A DNA stretch of 64,000 nt from Tachypleus tridentatus. Lineage: Eukaryota > Arthropoda > Merostomata > Xiphosura > Limulidae. How positions within the stretch are numbered: the first letter of the stretch is position 1; each line of letters begins with the position of its first letter. A program made the position numbers and the translations under genes. The stretch spans positions 45,936,782 through 46,000,781 of the forward strand of contig NC_134833.1 in assembly GCF_004210375.1 (NCBI RefSeq), given 5' to 3'. Shown one piece after another: positions 1 through 10,763 of the stretch. The notes beneath the pieces were generated by a model. That model made no database searches and was not told the DNA's origin. It saw only the letters and a list, made by a program, of their open reading frames with translations.

Positions 1-1340
1 AACCTGTAGTTAATATACTAAACTATAGCACCCATAGCTTTTCCCATCATCCCATGATTTAGCCCTAACACCAGAATTACATATCCCAGTAAATAAACAG
101 TTTGTTCTCTTCTAACCACCTTAATTTGCAATACCTAATACTGTAAACTTTAGCTCTCGGTAAAACAAATTATCTGCCCTCTTTTCAACACTAATATTTA
201 TCAATTGGTGAACAAATAATCTATCTTTGTATCAAACACTAAGCAACTAATCCACTGTCTTCTTGACATACTAAGCATTACAACCAGGAAAATATATCCT
301 TTTTCAATGATAAGTTTCACTCCCCAGCATACACATTATCTATCCTCCTTAGAACACACAGTAAACAAATAATGTCCTTTTCTTAACATACAAAACATTG
401 GCTTCCAGTACACAAATAATCCATCCTCTTTTGTACACTTCAGCATCCAGTTAATAAATAATGTATAATATTTTTTACACACTATGATTTATCACACAAT
501 AAATAAATAATGTTATTTTCTCTACACCTTAAGCTTTATCACTCAGTATAAAATATATTAATCCTGTTGTCAACACACTAAGTTTTATGACCAAGGAAAT
601 AAATATCCTCTTCTTAACACTGAGTGTCAGCCACCAGTAAAAAAGTTATATATCCAATAAACAAATAATTTGTCCTTTTCTTAACATCCTAATATCTATC
701 ATATAGTAATAATCCATCTTCTTATCAACACCCTAAGCATTTAGCACTCAGTAAAGAAATAATAAAACCTCTTCTTGACACCATAAGCTATAATCCCCTG
801 TAAGTAACATATCTCTTCTCATTATATATACAACTCACAGTAACAAATAACCTCTTCTTTTTGCAATATCCAAAGCTTCATACCCCAGTAAACAACTAAA
901 CTGTCCAGTGGCATATTTAGGTGTAAGCTTGATGGGGCTCAGCCCCAGGGCCCAATAATTATTTTATTCTATGTAAAATTACATGGGATGTAGGGCCCAC
1001 AAAACCTTAAAACCACCACTGAACCTATCCTTCTCTCAACAACCAAACTATTATCTCTCAATAAACAAATAATTAATGTTTTTATCAACACCCTAAACTT
1101 TTGCAATCAGTAAATAAATAACCCATCCTCTTTGCAACACTTTGGCATTTATAACCCAGTAAACAAGTAACCTACCCTTTTAGCAACACTCTAAGCTTTA
1201 ACTTCCAGTAAACAAATGTCTTCTTTCTAACATCCTGTACTTTAGCACCAGTAAACAAATATTTTTCTTACAATCTAATAAAGAAATAAACTGTCTTTTT
1301 ATGAACAGTAAAAACATTTGTCCCAGTAAACAACACTATG
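1..1340. repeat. Degenerate satellite, unit about 48 bp (first block)
   Basis: About 25 diverged tandem units fill this stretch. Each unit carries a core close to CCAGTAAACAAATAA, then a pyrimidine-rich part like CTCTTCTCAACAC, then a part like CTAAGCTTTA. Core spacings measured by eye are about 45-51 bp (for example cores near 357, 408, 453 and 500). The array runs off the left edge of the window and resumes at about 2715. Units differ from each other at many positions, so the array is old. No coding potential is seen. Confidence 0.8.
906..1021. mobile_element. Short hAT-like MITE inside the satellite
   Basis: A 116-bp segment begins CAGTGG and ends CCACTG, the usual form of hAT-superfamily termini. 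It breaks the 48-bp satellite pattern and contains a GC-rich palindromic core (GGGGCTCAGCCCC) unlike its surroundings. The flanking octamers are similar but not identical, so a target duplication is only suggested. It has no ORF. It could also be a fragment of a larger nonautonomous element. Confidence 0.45.
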
Positions 1341-1576
1341 TAACACAAATTTTGTTCCTGTATAGTATGTTATTTCTTAATTGCTTATGTTGTACAAAAG
1401 TACAGAAAATAGCCATTATTCTCTTCAAACTGCTTTTGTGACCTGGATAATGAAATTTAGAAATTAACCTATTTTCTATGTAAAAATGGGCAAATTTGCA
1501 CATTTTCATTTACATAAGGTCTGAATAAAACAACATATGAATCAAAATTTACATGTATTTATATTAAAGTTATACA

Positions 1577-2258
1577 AAAATCTTCAGTATCTACCTCCTC
1601 TTCTGATTTGCTGTTCTTTTCTGAGGATGGCTGCCTTCTCTCTGGCAGAATGGATACAGGGAGCTAGGGCAATGTGGCAATGGGTGATGGAAAGTCCGGA
1701 TACATGAGAGCAGATGCACTCTTGCCAGCCCGACATTTGGAAGGGTCCACCATGCAGAAGTGGCAATTGCTTGAGTGGTCAGTGGGTTCTTGGAATAGTG
1801 AACTTCATGGCTCTCTTTTCCCTCTCTGTACCATCCTGCAAAAGAGTAAAATAAAATTGTTATGAAGAATAAATTTATTTCATCCACAGCTAATGTGTAA
1901 AAGGTTCATGCAAAATATTTTATATGTGATATTTTTATATATTATTGGAAATTTAAAAAAAAATTAATTTAAAGATATTTAAATTATAAAAGGTCTAAAA
2001 TTTGTATAATATAAAATCTTATTATTCAAGCAAGGAAAAATTGTCTGTCTTACCTTCTAGAGTTTTAACAGTGCTCACAGGTAAAATGAGGTGCCCAGGG
2101 TTTGTCTTGATCCCCGATAGGCATGCCAAAATATGCCTTGCAGGCTCATGCATTTTAGCAGATGCTGTAACAGAGTACATTTTTGCTCTTGTCTTGATAA
2201 ATTGGCCATGTACATAGCAGAATGCATCTGAAAAATGCTTGCAGCTTCTTGATGCCAT
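1577..2258 (-). pseudogene. Decayed two-exon copy of a repetitive arthropod cysteine-motif gene family
   Basis: Read on the minus strand, exon one (2258 to about 2049) begins MASRSCKHFSDAFCYV and ends at a good donor, G|GTAAGA. Exon two begins after a TTTTGCAG acceptor near 1841, and its first codons (Gly-Trp-Tyr-Arg) continue the frame. It then shifts frame and reads ...EPTDHSSNCHFCMVDPSK... before an in-frame stop near 1670. Proteins with this Cys pattern are, as I recall, present in many near-identical copies in arthropod genomes and have no assigned function. The intron is about 208 bp. At least one frameshift and one stop mark it as a broken copy. Both exons lie where the flanking satellite is interrupted, so the copy probably arrived as an insertion. 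Confidence 0.6.
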
Positions 2259-2362
2259 CTCTGATAAAATCAGATAGGTCTATGTGTTCACTTAGGCAGC
2301 TAGAACTAAACTGAAGTGATGAGTGGTGAGCCCCTGTATATATATTACTATGGAAAGTTCTT

Positions 2363-2440
2363 CAGGGTGTTATGAAAGTCACTGTGCAGTTTTGTATGTT
2401 AATAAATATATAAGTACACAGTGACTTTCCTAACACCCTG
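2363..2440. repeat. Near-perfect 24-bp inverted repeat (mini-element or hairpin)
   Basis: The left arm (2363-2386) begins CAGGGTGTTATGAAAG. The right arm (2417-2440) is its reverse complement at 23 of 24 positions and ends CTAACACCCTG. The loop is 30 bp and AT-rich. Outward-facing CAGGGTG termini are typical of small Tc1/mariner-like MITEs, but flanking TA duplications are not clear. Confidence 0.6.
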
Positions 2441-2530
2441 TAGAAAACTCTAAAAGGTTCTTGAAAATTGTCGTAAGTTCTACAACATTCTAGAAAGTTC
2501 ATGGAAATTCTTGTAAGTTCGAGAAAATTC
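2441..2530 (+). repeat. Nine-unit 10-bp tandem array matching heat-shock-element syntax
   Basis: Nine consecutive decamers approximate TAGAAAGTTC. Seven of the nine end in TTC, and two others end TC or TTG, so the spacing is exactly 10 bp. This gives perfect HSE trimers such as TTCtaGAAagTTC (2488-2500) and TTCgaGAAaaTTC (2518-2530). Related motifs flank it: GAAagTTC (2353-2360) and GAAcgTTCtgGAA (2562-2574). It may be a regulatory site or only a decayed simple repeat; no gene is seen next to it. Confidence 0.6.
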
Positions 2531-2714
2531 TCCATCAGCTACTCAGCACTGAATCTACCTGGAACGTTCTGGAAAATTAGTAAATATGAAAATTTCATTA
2601 CTAATGTCACAAAAGCAAAGTTTGAAGAAAAAAATAGGTCTTTTCCATTTACTTTAGGCATAAGCAATTGGGAAATAACACTTTCTACCCAGGAACAAGT
2701 AAAAATTTTGTTAC

Positions 2715-3480
2715 ATAGTGTTATCTAACATCTTCTGTTTATCCTAAACTTTAGCATTCAGTAAACAAATTATACATCCTCTTTTCAAAACCCTAAACAT
2801 TAGTACCAAATAAACAAATAAAATGATCTCTTGTAAAAACCCTAAATTTTATCATCCAGTAAACAACTAATGCTATCTTAACAATGTAAGAAATTAGAAA
2901 AATAATATCTTCATTTCAATACATTTTAGTCCCAGAAGACCAATATTTTATCCTCTTCTTAATATCCTCAGATTCAGCATTCAGTAAAAAAGTTATCTGT
3001 CCTCTTCTCAATATCTTAACCTTCAGTACCTGGTTAACAAATCTCTCCTCTTCCTTACACTCTAAGCTTCAAATCAAAGAAAGAAATTATCTATCTTCTT
3101 TTCACTAGCCTAAGGTTTAACACCCAGTAAATGAATGATAATACTTCTTCTAAACATTCTAAATTCTAGCATACAGTAAACAAATACTCTTTTCTCAACA
3201 TATTAAGCTTTATCACCAAGACAACAAATTATGTACCCTTTACTAACACCAAGTAAACAAATACGTTTTTTTCTCTCCTGAACAACTTCACTTTCAACAC
3301 CCAGCAGTCAAGTAATATTTTCTCTTCTTAACATTTTAAGCTCTTAGTTAACAAATTATCCTCTACTCAACAACTTTAACTCTATCACCTGGTAAGCAAA
3401 TAATTTAACTTCTTCTCAACTCTTACTTTATCTCACAGTAATCGAATATTTTCTCTTCTTAACACCTTAAAACTTACCTA
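2715..3480. repeat. Degenerate satellite, unit about 48 bp (second block)
   Basis: This continues the same diverged repeat as 1-1340, with about 16 units built on CAGTAAACAAAT-like cores followed by CTCTTCTCAACA-like tracts. The 1.4 kb between the two blocks has none of this pattern, so the satellite was once continuous or was interrupted by insertions. The array fades out near 3480. Confidence 0.75.
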
Positions 3481-3489
3481 ATATACACT

Positions 3490-5617
3490 ATAGTTCTGGC
3501 TATTTATTTATGAAAAACAATACCAAAATAAATTTTGAAAATATAAATCACTTGATTTTATCTCATATTCCTTCACAGAAAAAAAAACCTAGTTACTCTT
3601 GGTTATATTTTGTATTTTATGCACTTTAATCTATTATTAACAATTTCTGAATTAAAGTAAGGTACTGTATACATATTTGAGCAAACTTGTAAGTTCTACA
3701 CAAATGAAGTTAATTCTGTCTAGAAAATAAAATTTTATAAAGCAATACACAAGTATTGTTCAATTTACAACAAGATGATCATCGAATCAATGAAATAGTA
3801 ATTCTGTTAAAAATAGTGATGAATGAATAAAAAATATACAGTAAACCCAATGTCTTGGAGCTTAGTGCATATGCAATTTGATTGTCTAGTGGGCTGGTTA
3901 CAACTATCTCTCCATATGTCATTTCAGTAAGGAAAATTGTACTACATTTTTTTGAGCAAAGAAGACAAAATACATTTTTTTCTTTCAAAATGTTTAGGTT
4001 CCTACATTGGATGCATCTAGTACATTAGAGCACCCAGCTTTGCTAAGTAGTTGTGGGTATTATTTTGCTGGATGCCACACCTTTCCATTTTACTGAAATC
4101 AAGAAAAGACCACTACCACAGTTGGCTCTTTTTGAATTTTTGTTTCTATAAAAATTGTCAAAGGGGAGATTTTGAATTTAATTTATCTGACATAGATAAA
4201 AATAGATATATAGATAAATATATGAACAAAAACACAAATATATATGAATATACTTAAATATATTTCTTTATTCATTTTCTCTGCTCATGTTCCTATCTTT
4301 AAAATATTTCTTTCATTCAGTTAATAGGGGAAGTACCATTTTTTCCTGAAATTCTATTATAAAAAGAAAATTTTTGTAAAATAAGTTTCCTAAGAATAAC
4401 TGTTCAATACATACCAAGACTGACAGATCAATGTTGATATTGTTATGAAATTTTAGGATTTGCAAAAACTAATAATTTTTTGTCTTTACTCAGAAAAATA
4501 ATCATTTGAATTTAAATCTTTTTCTACAATTAACCATTTAGAAGATACAGAACAAAACAGATATTTAGCTAAATGAATAATGATTGAATGCATTCTAAAT
4601 GCACAAGTGGGGGTCATAGTTTACAAGTGATGATATTTTACAGGATGCATTCAATCATTATATGCCATATGTACTGCTGATTTAGTAACAGTTCATGACA
4701 TAAGAGAGTAAACACCAGATACTTTATATTATATAAGGATACTAAAAAAACTGTAGATATGCATTTCAGATATTTTAGAAGATATGCAAACTCTAAGATG
4801 GACTAAAGTATTTTTATTCTTATAAACAACACATTGCACTCCAACTTGTCACAGTCTGAATTACGTGAAATAATTAATTCACAGCCTATCTTGAGTACAA
4901 ACATTTTTCTTACAGTCTGGTTTTTCATGTACAACAGACACATACCACTTAATAACTGCTTTTCAGATGTCACGTGAATGAACTTGGTAAATTTGGAATT
5001 GTAGTCAACATTTCTTCTCCAACATGTAGTTTGATCAGTGGAATAATCCCATGCATTTTCAGTTAGCCATTTCTAGCTGGAGATGACATTTTCACCTATA
5101 ATTGTTACTTCAGTGTTTTAAAGTAGTTTTTCTACTATAATTGTTACTCTCATAGAGTTCACTGTTAATTCCCACTGAGCATGTAAAATCAAGCAGCATG
5201 ATAGTGGCATTGTTGTATTGAGGTACATAATTTACTTTCATTGTCTGCAGAATATTAGTTCAACTTACCAACTCATTTTGGAGTGACATCATATAACTTT
5301 CAAAGCAACAAAAACAATATATAGGCAAATACAACATCAAAATCTTCCCTTTCAAAACAGAGATTAATCTTTAACAAGAAATTACTAGCCTTACCTTCCT
5401 GATATGGCATAAGTGTATACAAGTTTACCAAGAAGACTTTAACTTCAAACATGTTAATTTTTTCTGGAAATGTCTCGGGTAATAATTTGGATCACATTTA
5501 ATTTAAATAGGAATTCAATTATTAGCATAACTGAAAAAAAAGTATCAACAGTGGTCTGTTGCTCATTGTAAATTTAATAGGATTTCAGGATGTATTTATA
5601 GATATAGTGAGTATAAT
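3490..5617. other. AT-rich stretch without a recognised gene
   Basis: Only short, low-complexity reading frames occur here. The one structured item is a perfect 17-bp inverted repeat (arms 4577-4593 and 4645-4661, core GATTGAATGCAT) with a 51-bp loop. I see no SINE, transposase remnant or exon-like signal in the rest. Confidence 0.6.
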
Positions 5618-5866
5618 TTTTTTAATTTAGTGCAAAACTACATGAGGGCTATCTGTTCCTAATATAGCAGTGTAAGACTAGAGAGAAAGCAGCTAGTCAT
5701 TACCACCAATTGTCAACTTTTAAGCTACTATTTTAAAAATTAATAGTGGGATTAATTGTCAATTATAACATCCCTACTGCTGAAAGGTTGAGCATGTTTG
5801 GTGTGATGGGAATTCAAACCCGTGAACATCAGATTACAAGTCTAGCACCTTAACCACCTGGCCTGC
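5618..5866 (-). mobile_element. tRNA-headed SINE (family 1), diverged copy
   Basis: The minus strand carries the tRNA-like head (its complement ends TTAACCACCTGGCC at the high-coordinate end). The A-box/B-box-like region (GGTTCGAATCCC-type) and the body containing the GACTAGCT segment follow. The tail lies at the low-coordinate end. Many substitutions separate it from fresher copies such as 34532-34811, so this is an old insertion. Confidence 0.85.
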
Positions 5867-6492
5867 TTTTAGTTATATAGGAATTCCTTTTTACAAAAGG
5901 ACATTAACTTACTATAAACTGTTAAGAGGACTAGAGTGTAATTCTATCATCTCAGAGTAGGTAAAGATCTCTGACTAAAGATTACAAAATTGTCTAGGGA
6001 ATCAATAGGATAATAGTACATGATTGTTTTTGTTGTATTGTGAAAGTAAGACTTGTAATACACAAGGCAGGCTTGTTTTTTAACAGGATGATTGACTAAT
6101 GATGAAAATTACTGTCAACAGTAGTGTATATCAGCATTTACAAGTTTTAAAAGGAAACTGATGATAATTTGTGAAATGAAAATTGTACCAAATGGTCTCT
6201 TGTTGTTTATAATGTTGTGTTTGTTTGTATTAGTGTAATGAAACAAGTTTCCATTGGCTTTTTCTATGACAAATTTCTTGTAATTTTCTTAATTATTTCA
6301 AATGCCAATCACAGAAATGTCAAAACAAATACCACCATACTGGTGCACTACCTTATTTAATTCTTGTAATTTGCTGTATAATATATAAATTGTAAACAAT
6401 TTTTTATAATAGTATGATATGTTATATATAAAAAATCCACTCATGTTTATGAGAGAAATCTGGATAAAAAGTGATGCAGATTTACAAATGAA

Positions 6493-6498
6493 TTTATT
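6493..6498 (-). terminator. AATAAA polyadenylation signal for the RRP7A gene
   Basis: The minus strand reads AATAAA about 75 bases after the RRP7A stop codon. This is a normal distance for a short 3' untranslated region. Cleavage would be expected some 10-30 bases further on. Confidence 0.5.
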
Positions 6499-6571
6499 TT
6501 TTGGCAAAAGCTACACAGTTGATGGGTTTGAGAAACAAGTTGTGAATTCATACAAAATAACTAGTTTACTT

Positions 6572-7420
6572 CTAATATGGCTTAAATTTTCTTGAACTTC
6601 TTGCAGCTTTCATCAAAGCAATTCGCTGCTTGTCTTCTTCAAATTTCTTTCTAAGCTCTGCTAAATGTTCCATTTTAGATTGTCTTATCTGGAAAGTGTA
6701 AAAGTTCAAGAGTTCTTTTTGAGATCTTTTCTTTTTCTCTTTTGCTAACACTTTCTTTTGATACATTTCTGTTCTTGGTGCAACAGGTTTCTTTCCATGT
6801 TTTGTAACTGTGATCCATCCTTCTTCATCTGGTACACCTTCCATTTCTTTAGCCTGTTTTTTTTCTTCTTCTACTTTTTTATCAAACTCTGACATGTAAG
6901 TATCAATTTCTTCCTTTAGGGCTGTTAAGTTCGGGACCTTATCATTGTATTCTTGACACCACTTTTTGATACCAACAGGTAAACGATGAGTCTGGGATGA
7001 AAGAATTCGAGGTTCACTTTCTGACACCTTTAAATTTAACACTAAATTCAAAGCATTTCTTAATCCTGATGGTTTCTTGAAGATAATATACGCTACCTTA
7101 TAACCTTTGATAGGCTGTTCTTTTATAAAAAAACTTGACGTATTTTCCGCAGGTGGTCCTGCCGTCGGTTTTTTATGAAATAAAACTTGTTCTACTATTC
7201 CACAATCACGAAATACATTTTTCATACATTCTTTATCACAGTAAGATGGAACATTTGCAACAAACAAAGTCCGATCCTGAGGCTTACACTCATGTTTTTC
7301 TCTGACTCTGTGATCTTTACAAAATAAATAATTGACAGAATTACTTTTCTCTGAAAATTTTACTGGAATACTTACAAAACTACCAGAATTTCCCACGCTA
7401 TTTGACATGGTAGTTGCCAT
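6572..7420 (-). CDS. RRP7A: Ribosomal RNA-processing protein 7 homologue (RRP7A-like)
   Basis: An intact 282-residue ORF. Rrp7 family proteins act in the nucleolus in maturation of the small ribosomal subunit, binding early pre-ribosomes. An RRM-like domain starts near residue 50 (RTLFVANVPSYCDKECMKNVF) and runs to about 130. A charged linker follows. The C-terminal Rrp7 domain (about 198-282) has DEEGWITVTKHGKK, then KKRSQKELLNFYTFQ, and the family-typical end with EHLAELRKKFEEDK and a final FKPY. Length is close to the usual 280 or so. The start is the first ATG of the frame. A polyadenylation signal lies 75 bp downstream. No intron interrupts it, whereas vertebrate RRP7A genes, as I recall, have several, so it is either truly intronless here or an intact retrocopy. 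No poly(A) tract or target duplication is seen. Confidence 0.93.
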   Translation of the reverse strand: MATTMSNSVGNSGSFVSIPVKFSEKSNSVNYLFCKDHRVREKHECKPQDRTLFVANVPSYCDKECMKNVFRDCGIVEQVLFHKKPTAGPPAENTSSFFIKEQPIKGYKVAYIIFKKPSGLRNALNLVLNLKVSESEPRILSSQTHRLPVGIKKWCQEYNDKVPNLTALKEEIDTYMSEFDKKVEEEKKQAKEMEGVPDEEGWITVTKHGKKPVAPRTEMYQKKVLAKEKKKRSQKELLNFYTFQIRQSKMEHLAELRKKFEEDKQRIALMKAARSSRKFKPY

Positions 7421-8410
7421 TTTCCACTTACATTTATGCTATTATAGCGGCCTCTGTCAATGAAAACACGTAATTATAATGAAAACAACAACAACAACAA
7501 AAACGTGTTCATTATTAAGAAAATTTCACGTTACAAGGATGTTGTATTTAATCAGAATAATATAAACAGTTTTGACTTGGTGTACTTAGATTTTCATAAA
7601 ACTCTTGATAGGGTAACACACAAAAGATCAGCTAAGAAAATAACATTGAAAGAACAATGTTGTGGCTAGGTTTATAATGGGTGTCCCACAGTGGCGTATA
7701 TTTTTTACACCCGATGGGGGGTGGATGATTTTTGCAACCACTTATGTGGACTGTTCAACTTGCAAGTTGGTAATCTCTGATTACTTGAACTTGAAAGCTG
7801 TAAACATGCAATCACAGAGTAATCTTGTTGCCACGATACTTCAAGGTTTCCATGTAGGTTTGTATAAGTGAAGTATTGTGAACAGTTTTCAAAATGTTAA
7901 ATGTGAATTTTCAACAAATTTAATAATTGCCTTAGAAACTGCACTTTGGTTAGGTATAATTCCTGTGTGGTTGCCATATTTTTAAACACTTTAGTTTTTG
8001 AGTAAAAAATGAAACAAAATATGCGGGTCCTCGAACTCAAATTCCTCTCGGTCGTTCGGTTGTTTTCGTGACATTTTATAACTATGACCCACTTCGTTGC
8101 GCGCCGACCGTTATGTTCCTTTCAGTGCTGATGTTTAATGTAAATCTATCAGTGCTTTTTCAGATTACATACTTTGTGAGACTTTTTTTTTTTGTCTTGA
8201 TATTGCTACTTTATGTTTGTTTTACGATAACATGGTTTACTGCGTTGCTTATGGTTGTAAATTACATTTTCAAATATTAATAAAATTAGTAATTACTCTT
8301 GATAAGTTTATATCTACTGAAAAACTGTTCATGTTGTTTGATAAAAATAATTAAAATGTCTGTACGAACTCTTGAAAATTACACATCAATACAATGTAGC
8401 ACAAAATTAT
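7421..8410. other. Intergenic stretch upstream of RRP7A
   Basis: This stretch probably holds the RRP7A promoter next to 7420, though no TATA-like element or other clear signal is seen. It contains a short (AAC)n run at about 7482-7503. A hAT-like CAGTGGCGTA motif occurs at 7691-7700 without a visible partner. Small hydrophobic AT-rich ORFs here show no family resemblance. Confidence 0.4.
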
Positions 8411-10763
8411 TCATACTTTTTACTGAAGTAAGATTCATCTATTCCTCTCGTCTGCATGTTCCCAGACGTAGACTTCCTTTGTGATGATCGGTTTATGAAT
8501 TCTTTCATAAGCTCTTCTACATTTATCTTGTCGACCTCATATTTATGAGTGTGACAAACTGCCTTATGGTTGAGGTGGCACTGATACACAGTCGACCTTA
8601 ACCACGTCTTCAACCGTCTTAATGCAGAAAAGCTGCGTTCACATTCGCAGCTAGATACTGGACATACAAGCAAAATTTTCATAAGAAGAAACACTTCACT
8701 AAACATCTGCTCGCTTGTTTCATGTATTTTACAGTAAGCATCCTTCGCACTGCTTTTGTTGTTTCTTTGAACATGGACAACTGAAACTCGAGCCGTTGTG
8801 CAGAGATTTCTGGATAGAAGTTTATAACCGAGTTGTCAATCTTGCCAGATGTGATCATGTTCTCAAGTGCCAGATATTGCTTCAAGTAATTATTGTCTGC
8901 ATTGAATCTCGTGGTAAGATGTTCTATGACTGTGTCTACAAATTCAAAATATTGGCTTCTGTAGTAATCTCTAGCTGTTGCAGAATGGTGTGCTGAGCCA
9001 TCACCTGTGATCCTTCTGGGGGTTCTACGAATGCATGGTAGTTCAATAGGCACTAGATCTAGGGAAGTTACCCTTTCCTTAGCTTCATCAAATATCTTGT
9101 TGTAATTTTCCTTTGTTCGCAATAACTGCAATTGCTCAACTGTCATTGCAGATACTTCAATCATGCCAGATACTGTCGCTGATTTTGCTTGTAATGCACG
9201 GTTTAGTTCCTCTAATGCAGCTAATGGATGCTGAGCCATCAATAATCCTAAAACTGTCTTTCCTTTGTCAAATCTGTCCAGCAGACCTCGTGCTTCCACT
9301 GCTACATCTGATTTTTCATTCGCTAATTCAGACAAAGAATCAACAATGTCACTGTTGTGATCATTAGCACATGTAATTGCAGATAGGTGGCATGACCAGC
9401 GTGTTAGACACAGTGGGCAAATGTATTTAACTGGACCATTGTGGCTGTCTGACGATACAATATTTTCAAAGATTGTCTTGTATTTACCTGACCTCTGAAG
9501 CAAGACACCAAGTTTATGTACCCACTGGATAGAATCTCGAACACATTCACAAGCTTCAACTGCATGTTGCATCATTAAATTAGCCTTGTGTGCTCCGCAG
9601 TGAAAAAACGAAGCTGGCGGTTGCTTCTCTTTTATTGTTGCCTGGCATCTACTGTACGTACCACTCATGTTAGCGGCTCCATCATAAGTTTGTGCTTTTA
9701 ATCCTTACAGTGGTAAATTGAGTCTAGTCAGTACCTCAAATATAGTCGAGGATATTGTTTCACCAGTTGTATTGGAAACACTGTACAAACCAAGAAATGT
9801 CTCATGGACGTCAAGGTTCTCATCTACGTATCGTACACATATTGCTTCCTGTTCGGCACCTGCAACATCTTGAGTGCCATCAACCATTAATGCAAATATT
9901 TTACTTTGCTGCACTTCGTGTGCTATGTTCCTTACTATTTGATGGCTGAACATTTCCATTATTTCATTCTGAGCCTGAGGTGATGTGAATGTGGTTTTCT
10001 TTGACAAATAGGCCGTCAACTCAGGATATTCCTCTTCCAGGAGCTTCGTTAACTGCAGGTAGTTCCCCTCCGTATCAGTATGTCCACGTAATGCTAAACC
10101 TTGACGCAGTAAGAAACGTAAACTTTTGAATATTTTGGCTAGACTTCTTTTGCATTCTTCCTGCTGCTTCTTTTTTCCATCATGTACCTGGACAGTCACT
10201 GAAGTTACATCAAGTGAACCTTCTGGAGATATAGCAAATCTGTGCTGAGAGGAGGATTGGTGTTCGTTGAATTTCTGTTTTGCCTTTTTCAAGTTGCAAA
10301 AACCGGTGGATATGAAGGTATACTCTACTGGCCTCTCCAATTTCCCTGTAAAAAGGCCTCTATTTTCCGCCTTGGCACAATGATAGAATATGACTTTTTG
10401 AGTCTGATTGTCGAAGTGTAGCCATGGGAACTCATCAAACCACTTGCCCTTTGAGATTTTGCTTTCTGTCGTGGCATTAGTTGTGCGTCTGGTTGATATG
10501 GCTTTCCACACTGTATCTGTGGACTGTCAGATTTTTCATTACTGCACAAACTTGTTTCACAACTATCTGGTGGTTCATAATGTGCAATAGTTGTACAAGC
10601 ATTTTCAGTCCTCTAATGAACATGGTATTTACTCTGTATGGCAAGTTTCTATTCCTTTATTTGAGGTTGTTGGATTATCTGCATCTGCATTGTCACTTGT
10701 AGTACTAGTAACTGGCTTGCGGAACTGTCTAATATCGGAAAGTTTCAGATACTTGCTTGTCAT
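8411..10763 (-). pseudogene. ZMYM1-like / hAT-type transposase gene, broken
   Basis: Three minus-strand blocks line up as one protein of the repetitive 'zinc finger MYM-type 1-like' kind, a hAT relative. The N-terminus begins near 10763 (MTSKYLKLSDIRQF) and meets a stop near 10625. Reading resumes in another frame (about 10613-10500). The block 10511-9705 has a TTF-type zinc-finger region (KWFDEFPWLHFD, then FYHCAKAENRG) and a DUF4371-like part. It ends at an in-frame TAA (9705-9707), after which the same frame continues (GLKAQTYDGAANMSG) to 8679. A frameshift near 8700 leads into the hAT dimerisation region (SSCECERSFSALRRLKTW), which ends at 8407. So there are at least two frameshifts and two stops. 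No convincing terminal inverted repeats were found. The long open blocks suggest fairly recent decay. Confidence 0.85.

Noticed and set aside
7691-7700. CAGTGGCGTA as the terminal repeat of the ZMYM1-like element
   Set aside because: No inverted partner ending in CCACTG was found above 10.76 kb, and no target duplication could be paired with it.
8068-8280. Plus-strand hydrophobic ORF as a membrane protein
   Set aside because: The run of Leu, Phe and Val comes from T-rich DNA. There is no homology or gene context.
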